Origin: Bacteroidota bacterium
Lineage (GTDB): Bacteria; Bacteroidota; Bacteroidia; Bacteroidales; UBA1715
Assembly (NCBI GenBank): GCA_029266015.1
Contig: JAJUFK010000075.1
Coordinates: 1 to 10,119, forward strand
Direction: 5' to 3'
Length of the DNA stretch: 10,119 nucleotides
A model generated the notes under the pieces. The model did no database searches and was not told where the DNA came from. It saw only the letters and a program-made list of their open reading frames with translations. Position numbers and translations under genes: made by a program. This document shows, piece by piece, positions 1 to 5,185 of the stretch; position 1 is the stretch's first letter, and each line of letters starts with the position of its first letter.

Positions 1-123
1 CAAGAATTTCTCCCATTTTTCTCTAATGGTTAAGATACCAATACGAATATCCGCAACCGGACGTGTATAGGTGAAGGGCAATAATGAATTCCGTACTGGA
101 CCATCAAAAAGGATATAGTTCAT
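1..123 (-). CDS. GlmU-family sugar-phosphate nucleotidyltransferase, N-terminal part only (runs off left edge)
   Basis: The reverse strand from the ATG at 123 is open to the window edge and gives 41 residues beginning MNYILFDGPVRNSLLPFT, followed by RPVADIRIGILTIREKWE. I recognise this as the opening of the Bacteroidetes GlmU-like family (UDP-N-acetylglucosamine diphosphorylase / glucosamine-1-phosphate N-acetyltransferase type). The family is expected to have a nucleotidyltransferase domain followed by left-handed beta-helix hexapeptide repeats and to supply sugar nucleotides for cell-wall or surface glycans. Only the N-terminus is visible, so neither the catalytic lysines nor the hexapeptide repeats can be checked. 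The gene lies downstream of rpmE2 on the same strand, but an intrinsic terminator separates them, so it probably has its own promoter in 124-227. The only -7-like element there, TAGATTTT (150-157 reversed), is poor. The family call is fairly firm; the exact substrate is not. Confidence 0.8.
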   Translation of the reverse strand, partial: MNYILFDGPVRNSLLPFTYTRPVADIRIGILTIREKWEKFL

Positions 124-226
124 CGTTGGTGTTTTTTATCGATAAAATTAAAATCTAAGTATAGAAACTAAAAAAGAAATCCGACCTAAAAATCTGTTTT
201 ACGATTAAGTGCAATTCTTTTACTCC

Positions 227-264
227 TAAAAACAAAAAACCTCTGAATATATTATATCAGAGGT
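227..264 (-). terminator. Intrinsic terminator of rpmE2
   Basis: Read on the minus strand, a hairpin with arms CCTCTGA (257-263 reversed) and TCAGAGG (240-246 reversed), plus one extra A-T pair, encloses a 10-nt AT loop. It is followed directly by TTTTTTGTTTTT (239-227 reversed). It starts about 27 nt after the rpmE2 stop and faces the right way to end that transcript before the GlmU-like gene. On the plus strand the hairpin is followed by A residues, so it should work only on the minus strand. Confidence 0.85.
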
Positions 265-291
265 GTAAAAAAATAATTAAATTTATTTTTC

Positions 292-543
292 TTATTTTTT
301 GAATTTTGAATACTTGTTCTTGAACTTATCAATACGACCTGCAGTATCCACAAGTTTTGATTTCCCAGTATAGAAAGGATGCGATGATCTTGAAATCTCC
401 AATTTAACTACAGGATATTCAACACCGTCAACTTCAATAGTCTCTTTCGTATCCGCTGTAGACTTGGTAAGAAAAACATCATCGTTGGACATATCCTTAA
501 AAGCTACTAATCTATAATTCTCTGGATGTATACCTTTTTTCAT
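292..543 (-). CDS. rpmE2: 50S ribosomal protein L31, type B (zinc-free form)
   Basis: This 83-residue protein is a complete L31 of the longer type B class. It starts MKKGIHPENYRLVAFKDMSN and contains the family signatures VEYPVVKLEISRSSHPFYTGK (residues about 42-62) and the basic end RIDKFKNKYSKFKK. It has no cysteine at all, so the zinc-binding CxxC of type A L31 is absent and this is the 'C-minus' form. L31 sits on the large subunit and helps bridge it to the small subunit; in some bacteria zinc-free copies are made under zinc shortage. The gene has its own promoter (588-617) and its own terminator (227-264), so it is probably a single-gene transcript. The start is fixed by the conserved N-terminus. 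No purine-rich Shine-Dalgarno is present, as is common in this phylum. No Zur-like inverted repeat was recognised upstream. Confidence 0.96.
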   Translation of the reverse strand: MKKGIHPENYRLVAFKDMSNDDVFLTKSTADTKETIEVDGVEYPVVKLEISRSSHPFYTGKSKLVDTAGRIDKFKNKYSKFKK

Positions 544-587
544 CTATTTATATTTTAAACGTACCTATTTCTTTTAATTTTGGGTTG

Positions 588-617
588 CAAAGATATACAT
601 TTTTTTTTAGTTACAAA
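588..617 (-). promoter_or_regulatory. Bacteroidetes-type promoter for rpmE2
   Basis: On the minus strand, TTTG (614-617 reversed) is separated by 18 nt from TATCTTTG (588-595 reversed). These match the -33 TTTG and -7 TAnnTTTG elements of the phylum's primary sigma factor. The predicted start lies 30-40 nt upstream of the rpmE2 ATG. The -33 element directly touches the stop codon (618-620) of the upstream MORN-like gene, so there is no spare spacer between the two units. Confidence 0.75.
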
Positions 618-1568
618 TTATTTTTTGCTTTTCTCCGATTTCTTTTTACTTTTTTTATCTGAAGCTTGTTCTTCGGGCATTTGCGATTTAAAAATATAAG
701 CTTCGGGGTTATCTATAAAATTTTGAGGATCTTCCGGATCAAATGGAACCGATGATTTTGAATTATCTATAAAATTATTGGGGTCAGTCATATCAGGTTC
801 TTTGTATGTAGGTATACCTTTTAATTTTTCTTGAAGCATTTTTGTTTCTCTGCGAGCAACCTCATCTTCATTTATTAATTTACCCATATTATATTCTAAT
901 ACAGCTCTGCTTGTTCCATCTTCATTATAATAATTCCACACCCCATGTCTGTAATCATTTACATACGCTCCTTGCACATGAACTTTTCCGTCAAAAAAGT
1001 ACACTATAAAAGGACCATCCATTTTACCATTTGTGTAATGAGCCTTCATACGCATTTGACCTGTTTCATAAAACCAAAACCAATCACCATGTTTTACACT
1101 ATCTTTCCAATGTTTAACTTCTGCTGGCAAATTTTGACCTATTTGCCAATATATTGTAGATGCTCCATCCAATTTACCCATATTATACTGTTCTTCCATC
1201 AATAACTTTTCTTGTTGACCAAAATATTGCCATGTGCCATGTTTTAATTTATTATAGTAGAAACCTTTGGCAGCTAATTCACCGGTTATATCGTACATAG
1301 TTACCTGAACATCATTTTGATTATTTGGATTATAGTACATAAGGTATTTAACCTTTCCGTTGGGATGATATTTTTTGAATTCTCCAATAGGTACATCATT
1401 TTTAAAAGTACCTTCAAATACTTTGTTTCCGGCCGCATCTCGTTTACACCAGTATCCTTGCTTTTTACCGGTTATATCCATATAATTAATAAGTGAATCT
1501 TTTGATTGTTGAGCAATACTCTGTATTGAAAACAGACTTACAAAAATTAAAAATACAATTTTTCTCAT
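618..1568 (-). CDS. Secreted MORN / YwqK-like repeat protein of unknown role
   Basis: The product is 316 residues if started at the ATG at 1568 (MRKIVFLIFVSLFSIQSIAQ). That start gives a compact signal peptide with a basic n-region and a likely cut after SIA. An ATG four codons upstream (1580) is also open, so the start is uncertain. The mature part (about residues 35-230) is a run of 20-25-residue repeats of the type 'G.(Y/F)....HG.W..Y...G....', for example KLKHGTWQYF, SVKHGDWFWFY and DYRHGVWNYYNEDG. This is the MORN-like pattern of proteins often labelled 'YwqK family antitoxin'. That name is misleading here because no toxin partner lies nearby. The C-terminal 80 residues are different: a charged helix (NEDEVARRETKMLQEKLKG), two copies of DP(N/Q)NFIDN, and a lysine-rich tail. 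It is probably periplasmic or surface-located. The biological role is unknown. Confidence 0.8.
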   Translation of the reverse strand: MRKIVFLIFVSLFSIQSIAQQSKDSLINYMDITGKKQGYWCKRDAAGNKVFEGTFKNDVPIGEFKKYHPNGKVKYLMYYNPNNQNDVQVTMYDITGELAAKGFYYNKLKHGTWQYFGQQEKLLMEEQYNMGKLDGASTIYWQIGQNLPAEVKHWKDSVKHGDWFWFYETGQMRMKAHYTNGKMDGPFIVYFFDGKVHVQGAYVNDYRHGVWNYYNEDGTSRAVLEYNMGKLINEDEVARRETKMLQEKLKGIPTYKEPDMTDPNNFIDNSKSSVPFDPEDPQNFIDNPEAYIFKSQMPEEQASDKKSKKKSEKSKK

Positions 1569-1705
1569 TTGATTATACATTTTTAATATTCAAAAGAATA
1601 ATTATACCGTATGCATTATTTTATTGTTTCTATGGTTTATTTTCTTAAATATGAAACCAATTTTTATACAATTTAATGTTACACAACGTTATTAGAGATA
1701 TTCTA

Positions 1706-1736
1706 TTGCAAAGATATAAAAAACAAGTTACTTTTG
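1706..1736 (+). promoter_or_regulatory. Promoter for the helicase-kdsA transcript
   Basis: TTG (1706-1708) and TACTTTTG (1729-1736) are 20 nt apart and fit the Bacteroidetes -33 / -7 pattern. The -7 element ends 19 nt before the helicase ATG, which gives a short leader of about 10-15 nt. Its spacer contains the opposing -7 element of the divergent MORN-like gene (1709-1716). Confidence 0.6.
1709..1716 (-). promoter_or_regulatory. -7 promoter element for the MORN-like gene
   Basis: TATCTTTG on the minus strand (CAAAGATA on the plus) is a perfect TAnnTTTG -7 element, identical to the one before rpmE2. The nearest TTG on that strand (1741-1743 reversed) is 24 nt away, longer than the usual 18-20, so the -33 part is unconvincing. 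If used, it gives a leader of roughly 120-130 nt before the MORN-like start. It lies inside the spacer of the plus-strand helicase promoter. Confidence 0.5.
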
Positions 1737-1755
1737 CATACAATTAAACGATACT

Positions 1756-2985
1756 ATGAAATTTCAAGATTATACATTTTGCAACGAAATCAAACAAAAC
1801 TTAGAAGAATTAGGATATAAAAAACCAACAGATATTCAATACAAAGCTATTCCTTCAATATTACAAGGAGAAGATGTTTTGGCTATAGCACAAACAGGAA
1901 CCGGAAAAACGGCAGCTTTTGTAATTCCAATAATTGAAATTTTACATAACAGAACTCGAAAATCTCGTCAACCCCATATTCAATGCGTAATAATGGAACC
2001 AACTCGTGAACTTGTAATTCAGACTGCACGAGTATGCAATACATTGGCAAAAAACACAACTATAAAAACATTAGGGTTGTTTGGTGGAGTAGAACAAGAC
2101 CCTCAGATTGCAGTGCTTACAAAAGGTGTTAGTATATTGGTAGCAACACCGGGACGATTATTTGATTTAATAAGTCAAGGATACGTGTCATTACAACAAT
2201 TAAAAATTTTGGTAGTTGACGAAGCTGACCATATGCTTGATTTAGGTTTTATTGAAGATATTAAACAACTGTTGCGACATATACCACGATATAGGCAAAC
2301 TTTATTTTTTTCGGCTACTATCACACCTCAAATTAAAGATTTAGCATATTCTCTTGTACATAAACCCGTACGTATTCAAATATCCCCCAAAGACCCTGTT
2401 TCAAAAAATGTAGATCATTATGTAGCATTTATTGAAATGGATGATAAACGTTTTTTTCTTGAACAATTTATAAAAGAACATCAAGAAAATAAAATATTGA
2501 TATTTGTTAGAACAAAAGTACGGGCAGAACGAGTAAAAGCAGCAATGGCAAGAGTTCAAATACACACAGAAACAATTCATGGTGACAAACCCCAAAAAGA
2601 ACGGAATCACATAATGAAAGAATTTGCTGCAGGCACTATACAAATTCTTATAGCAACCGATATTTCGGCACGTGGTATTGATATTCCAAATATTGATTAT
2701 GTTATAAATTACGATATGCCTGAAGATGCTGAAAATTACGTACATCGTATAGGCAGAACAGGAAGAGGTACTAAGCGTGGGTCTTCAATTTCGTTTTGTA
2801 GCGAATCAGAAAAAGAATTATTAACCCACATTGAAGAATTTATATCAAAAAAAATTACCGTAATTGACATAGATAAACAAATATACAAACAAACAATTTT
2901 ACAATCTATTGACACAAATACACCATTGCAAGAAATTTTAAAAGAAATTGAATACATAGATTCAAAACGCAAAAAGAAAAAATAA
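1756..2985 (+). CDS. DEAD-box ATP-dependent RNA helicase (RhlE-like)
   Basis: This 409-residue DEAD-box RNA helicase uses ATP to unwind short RNA duplexes; relatives act in ribosome assembly, RNA decay or cold adaptation. All core motifs are visible in order: Q motif region with GYKKPTDIQ (20-28), Walker A AQTGTGKT (45-52), Ia PTREL (82-86), TPGR (131-134), Walker B DEAD (155-158), SAT (186-188), ILIFVRT (247-253), ATDISARGIDIP (300-311) and HRIGRTGRG (330-338). Both RecA-like domains are complete. The C-terminal extension is short (about residues 350-409) and ends in a basic RKKKKK-type tail, as in compact RhlE-like enzymes, without the long glycine/arginine tail or RNA-recognition domain of DeaD/DbpA. 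The ATG at 1756 fits both the Q motif position and the promoter. kdsA follows after 17 bp. The helicase family is certain; the RNA target and subgroup are inferred. Confidence 0.95.
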   Translation: MKFQDYTFCNEIKQNLEELGYKKPTDIQYKAIPSILQGEDVLAIAQTGTGKTAAFVIPIIEILHNRTRKSRQPHIQCVIMEPTRELVIQTARVCNTLAKNTTIKTLGLFGGVEQDPQIAVLTKGVSILVATPGRLFDLISQGYVSLQQLKILVVDEADHMLDLGFIEDIKQLLRHIPRYRQTLFFSATITPQIKDLAYSLVHKPVRIQISPKDPVSKNVDHYVAFIEMDDKRFFLEQFIKEHQENKILIFVRTKVRAERVKAAMARVQIHTETIHGDKPQKERNHIMKEFAAGTIQILIATDISARGIDIPNIDYVINYDMPEDAENYVHRIGRTGRGTKRGSSISFCSESEKELLTHIEEFISKKITVIDIDKQIYKQTILQSIDTNTPLQEILKEIEYIDSKRKKKK

Positions 2986-3002
2986 CTTATAGTATTATAA
3001 TA

Positions 3003-3827
3003 ATGAAAACAAATGCTCTTATATCAAGCATACCTTTGATTCAAAGCTATGAATCACATAATTTTTTTCTTATGGCAGGTCCTTGCATTATAGAAGGCGA
3101 AGGTATGGCAATGCAAATAGCCGAAAAAATTAAACAAATCTGCGAAAAACTGGAAATACCTTATATTTTCAAAGGTTCGTATCGCAAAGCAAACAGATCA
3201 AGAATTGATTCATTTACCGGTATAGGCGATGAAAAAGCTTTATCTATATTAGAAAAAATCAGAAATGAATTGCACATACCGGTAGTTACTGATATTCATT
3301 CTGCAGAGGAAGCCTCAATAGCTGCTGCGTATGTTGATGTTTTACAAATACCTGCATTTTTGTGCCGACAAACCGATATATTGGTTGCTGCAGCAAAAAC
3401 AGGAAAATGTGTAAATATAAAAAAGGGGCAATTTGTATCGGCAGAATCTATGAAATGGGCTGCTCAAAAAGTTGTAGATTCAGGTAATTCACACATACTC
3501 TTAACAGATAGAGGAACAATGTTTGGCTATCATGATTTAATTGTAGATTACAGAAATATACCCGAAATGCAATCACATGGGTTCCCGGTAGTATTAGATA
3601 TAACCCATTCTCTTCAGCAACCAAATCAAAGTTCGGGAGTTTCCGGAGGAAAACCGCAATTAATAGAAACAATTGCAAAAGCAGGTGTTGCTGTAGGAGT
3701 TGACGGTTTATTTATTGAAACACATCCATTTCCGGCTCAAGCAAAATCTGATGGAAGCAATATGTTGCAATTAGATTTATTAGAAGGATTATTACGAAAA
3801 TTAGTAGCAATTCGTCAAGTTTTATAG
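3003..3827 (+). CDS. kdsA: 3-deoxy-8-phosphooctulonate synthase (KDO-8-P synthase), metal-dependent class
   Basis: This 274-residue cytoplasmic TIM-barrel enzyme condenses phosphoenolpyruvate with arabinose-5-phosphate to give KDO-8-phosphate, the committed step toward the lipopolysaccharide core sugar KDO. Family signatures are clear: MAGPCIIEGEG (24-34), FKGSYRKANRSR (56-67), TDIHSAEEA (96-104), LQIPAFLCRQTD (114-125), NIKKGQF (138-144), LTDRGTMFGYHDLIVD (167-182), DITHSLQQPN (199-208), and the end ETHPFPAQAKSDGSNML (239-255). The residues expected to bind metal are present: Cys28, His202, Glu239 and Asp250. This places it in the metal-dependent group (as in Aquifex) and not the E. coli type, which has Asn in place of the Cys. 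Length is normal. It sits 17 bp after the helicase and 3 bp before a small exported protein, so it is probably co-transcribed with both. Confidence 0.97.
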   Translation: MKTNALISSIPLIQSYESHNFFLMAGPCIIEGEGMAMQIAEKIKQICEKLEIPYIFKGSYRKANRSRIDSFTGIGDEKALSILEKIRNELHIPVVTDIHSAEEASIAAAYVDVLQIPAFLCRQTDILVAAAKTGKCVNIKKGQFVSAESMKWAAQKVVDSGNSHILLTDRGTMFGYHDLIVDYRNIPEMQSHGFPVVLDITHSLQQPNQSSGVSGGKPQLIETIAKAGVAVGVDGLFIETHPFPAQAKSDGSNMLQLDLLEGLLRKLVAIRQVL

Positions 3828-3830
3828 TAT

Positions 3831-4346
3831 ATGTATAAACCATTGTATAGAATTGTTTTTTGTATTGCAGGGGTATTTTTAGGCACCATTGCTCATGCTC
3901 AATTTAGTCAAAAATTTGCGGTAAATTCACAACGAAAAGTTATGATTGAATCGCCGGATAACTTTATGTCTATTGAAATTTTCAACAATCAGAATGATTC
4001 TATTCAATTAATTACAAACTATAATTTTATAGAAACCGACAATATAATATCGTTTCAAGTTTCTGATTATAACTTTGATGGTAATAAAGATTTTTCAATA
4101 TCATATCCGCAAGCAGGCAATACTATCTATCATTTATTTATATATAATCCTCACACAAAAGAATTTAATCGCATATATTTTCCAACTAATACTAAAGCTA
4201 TGTGTGAATCATTTAGTAATATTAGTCTTGACTCTCAAAAAAAACATATCATTTCTACCTGCAAAAATGAAGATAATCAAAATTATACTGATATATGGAT
4301 TATTAATGAAGATGGCATAGCTGAATTTACGGGAAAGAAAAAATAA
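3831..4346 (+). CDS. Small exported protein with a calcium-loop-like motif, function unknown
   Basis: The 171-residue product has an N-terminal signal peptide (hydrophobic residues about 8-20, likely cut after AHA at 21-23, leaving Gln24), so it should be periplasmic or surface-exposed. It has no lipobox cysteine at the cut. The mature part is mainly predicted beta strands. Its most telling motif is SDYNFDGNKDFSI (78-90), which fits a DxNxDGxxD calcium-binding loop and resembles the single such loop in exported beta-rich proteins of the XAC2610-like or VCBS-like kind. Two cysteines (125 and 144) could form a disulfide. The start follows the kdsA stop by only 3 bp, implying co-transcription. 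A role in the envelope or LPS cannot be claimed from this context alone. I do not recognise a named family with certainty. Confidence 0.75.
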   Translation: MYKPLYRIVFCIAGVFLGTIAHAQFSQKFAVNSQRKVMIESPDNFMSIEIFNNQNDSIQLITNYNFIETDNIISFQVSDYNFDGNKDFSISYPQAGNTIYHLFIYNPHTKEFNRIYFPTNTKAMCESFSNISLDSQKKHIISTCKNEDNQNYTDIWIINEDGIAEFTGKKK

Positions 4347-4507
4347 TATTCGTTGTAGTATGTGTCAATTTGTAATCATTAAATTATAATTTCGTTCTAA
4401 ATTATGAAATATAAGAATTTTTTAAAGAATTACAGACAGAAATTCACAAAAGTATAAATCAACAAATTAATTGAATAAGAAAAAAAATTAACCATTATAT
4501 TTTTTAT

Positions 4508-4515
4508 CATTTTTG
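4508..4515 (+). promoter_or_regulatory. Possible -7 element for the GNAT gene
   Basis: CATTTTTG ends 17 nt before the GNAT start and partly matches TAnnTTTG (first base C instead of T). No good TTG lies 18-21 nt upstream. The surrounding gap 4347-4532 (186 bp) is very AT-rich and holds no other recognisable gene, GC-rich hairpin or operator. Confidence 0.3.
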
Positions 4516-4532
4516 CAAAAAATAACTATAGT

Positions 4533-5072
4533 ATGACAAATATTAAAGTAATACGTGCCACATCAGAACACGAACAATATGCTCAAGCAATTTCAGATTT
4601 AATTTATCAGGCTTCAAAAGAAAAAGATGCCGGATTGGCTCAACGTGCCCCCAATTATATAATAAACAAAATGCGCGAAGGTAAAGCTGTAATTGCTTTA
4701 GCAGAACATGAAGTTGCAGGATTTTGTTACATAGAAACATGGCAACATGGTAAATTTGTAGCAAATTCCGGATTAATAGTAGCACCAAAATATAGAGGTG
4801 CAGGATTAGCAAAACGGATAAAACAAGAAGCATTTCATTTATCACGTGATTTATTTCCACATGCAAAACTTTTTGGACTCACAACAAGTGAATCGGTAAT
4901 GAAAATTAATAGTGATTTAGGATATAGACCGGTAAGTTATGCCAAACTAACCGATGATGATGCGTTTTGGAAAGGTTGCGAATCATGTGCTAACTATGAT
5001 ATTCTTCAACGAATGGAACGTAAAATTTGTTTATGTACGGGTATGATTTACGACCCGGAAGAAAAAAAATGA
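4533..5072 (+). CDS. GNAT-family N-acyltransferase, candidate glutamate N-acyltransferase of arginine biosynthesis
   Basis: The 179-residue protein has a GNAT fold. A short alpha/beta N-terminus is followed by the core strand VAGFCYIETW (61-70) and a second strand (NSGLIVAP, 78-85). The acyl-CoA pyrophosphate loop YRGAGLA (87-93) and helix KRIKQEAFHLSRDLFP follow, and then LFGLTTSESVMKINSDLGYRPV (113-134), typical of this superfamily. Beyond the fold is an unusual C-terminal extension with four cysteines, CESC (149-152) and CLC (166-168), that could bind a metal. From family knowledge, Bacteroidetes often keep such a GNAT just upstream of argG and lack a classical ArgA/ArgJ in that cluster. 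This makes it a candidate for the first step (N-acetyl- or N-succinylglutamate formation). Here argG is the next gene but one, with a sialidase-like gene between. The superfamily is certain; the substrate is inferred. Confidence 0.85.
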   Translation: MTNIKVIRATSEHEQYAQAISDLIYQASKEKDAGLAQRAPNYIINKMREGKAVIALAEHEVAGFCYIETWQHGKFVANSGLIVAPKYRGAGLAKRIKQEAFHLSRDLFPHAKLFGLTTSESVMKINSDLGYRPVSYAKLTDDDAFWKGCESCANYDILQRMERKICLCTGMIYDPEEKK

Positions 5073-5134
5073 TTAACATGTGATAAATAATATTTTTCAA
5101 TGTATATCATAAAATAAATTTATTTACATCATAT

Positions 5135-5168
5135 TTTGAAATTAGTGAGTATTTTTTTTGTATATTTA
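5135..5168 (+). promoter_or_regulatory. Weak promoter candidate for the sialidase-like gene
   Basis: TTTG (5135-5138) and TATATTTA (5161-5168) resemble the -33 and -7 elements, but the spacer is 22 nt and the final G of the -7 element is replaced by A. The -7 candidate ends 17 nt before the ATG at 5186, a plausible distance. No terminator-like hairpin is visible between the GNAT stop and here. Confidence 0.3.
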
Positions 5169-5185
5169 CATTAAATAATATAACT

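Larger units (their letters stand above)
1581..1755. promoter_or_regulatory. Divergent promoter region between the MORN-like gene and the helicase
   Basis: This 175-bp gap between two genes that point away from each other is very AT-rich and contains no other coding sequence that I can support. The promoter elements crowd into its right third (1706-1743): a plus-strand pair and a perfect minus-strand -7 element nested in its spacer. The left two thirds would be the long 5' leader of the MORN-like transcript; no riboswitch-like conserved structure was recognised there. Confidence 0.5.

Noticed and set aside
134..147. Perfect 14-bp palindrome TTTTATCGATAAAA just before the GlmU-like start
   Set aside because: In sequence this AT-rich a palindrome of this length is expected about once per window by chance, and it has no loop or known operator match.
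618..1568. Toxin-antitoxin system suggested by the YwqK-like repeats
   Set aside because: The label comes from distant family naming. The protein has a signal peptide and no adjacent small toxin gene, so an antitoxin role is not supported.
2401..2972. Minus-strand open frames opposite the helicase
   Set aside because: They overlap a clearly conserved helicase gene, have low-complexity composition rich in Phe, Ile, Tyr and Cys, and show no family motif.
4075..4320. Overlapping plus-strand open frame inside the exported protein gene
   Set aside because: It is out of frame with the signal-peptide protein and its Ile/Leu-rich composition is typical of a shifted reading of AT-rich coding DNA.
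5086..5130. AT-rich inverted repeats such as AATAAATTTATT after the GNAT gene as a terminator
   Set aside because: The stems contain only A and T and lack a T-run in a suitable position, so they are better explained by base composition.
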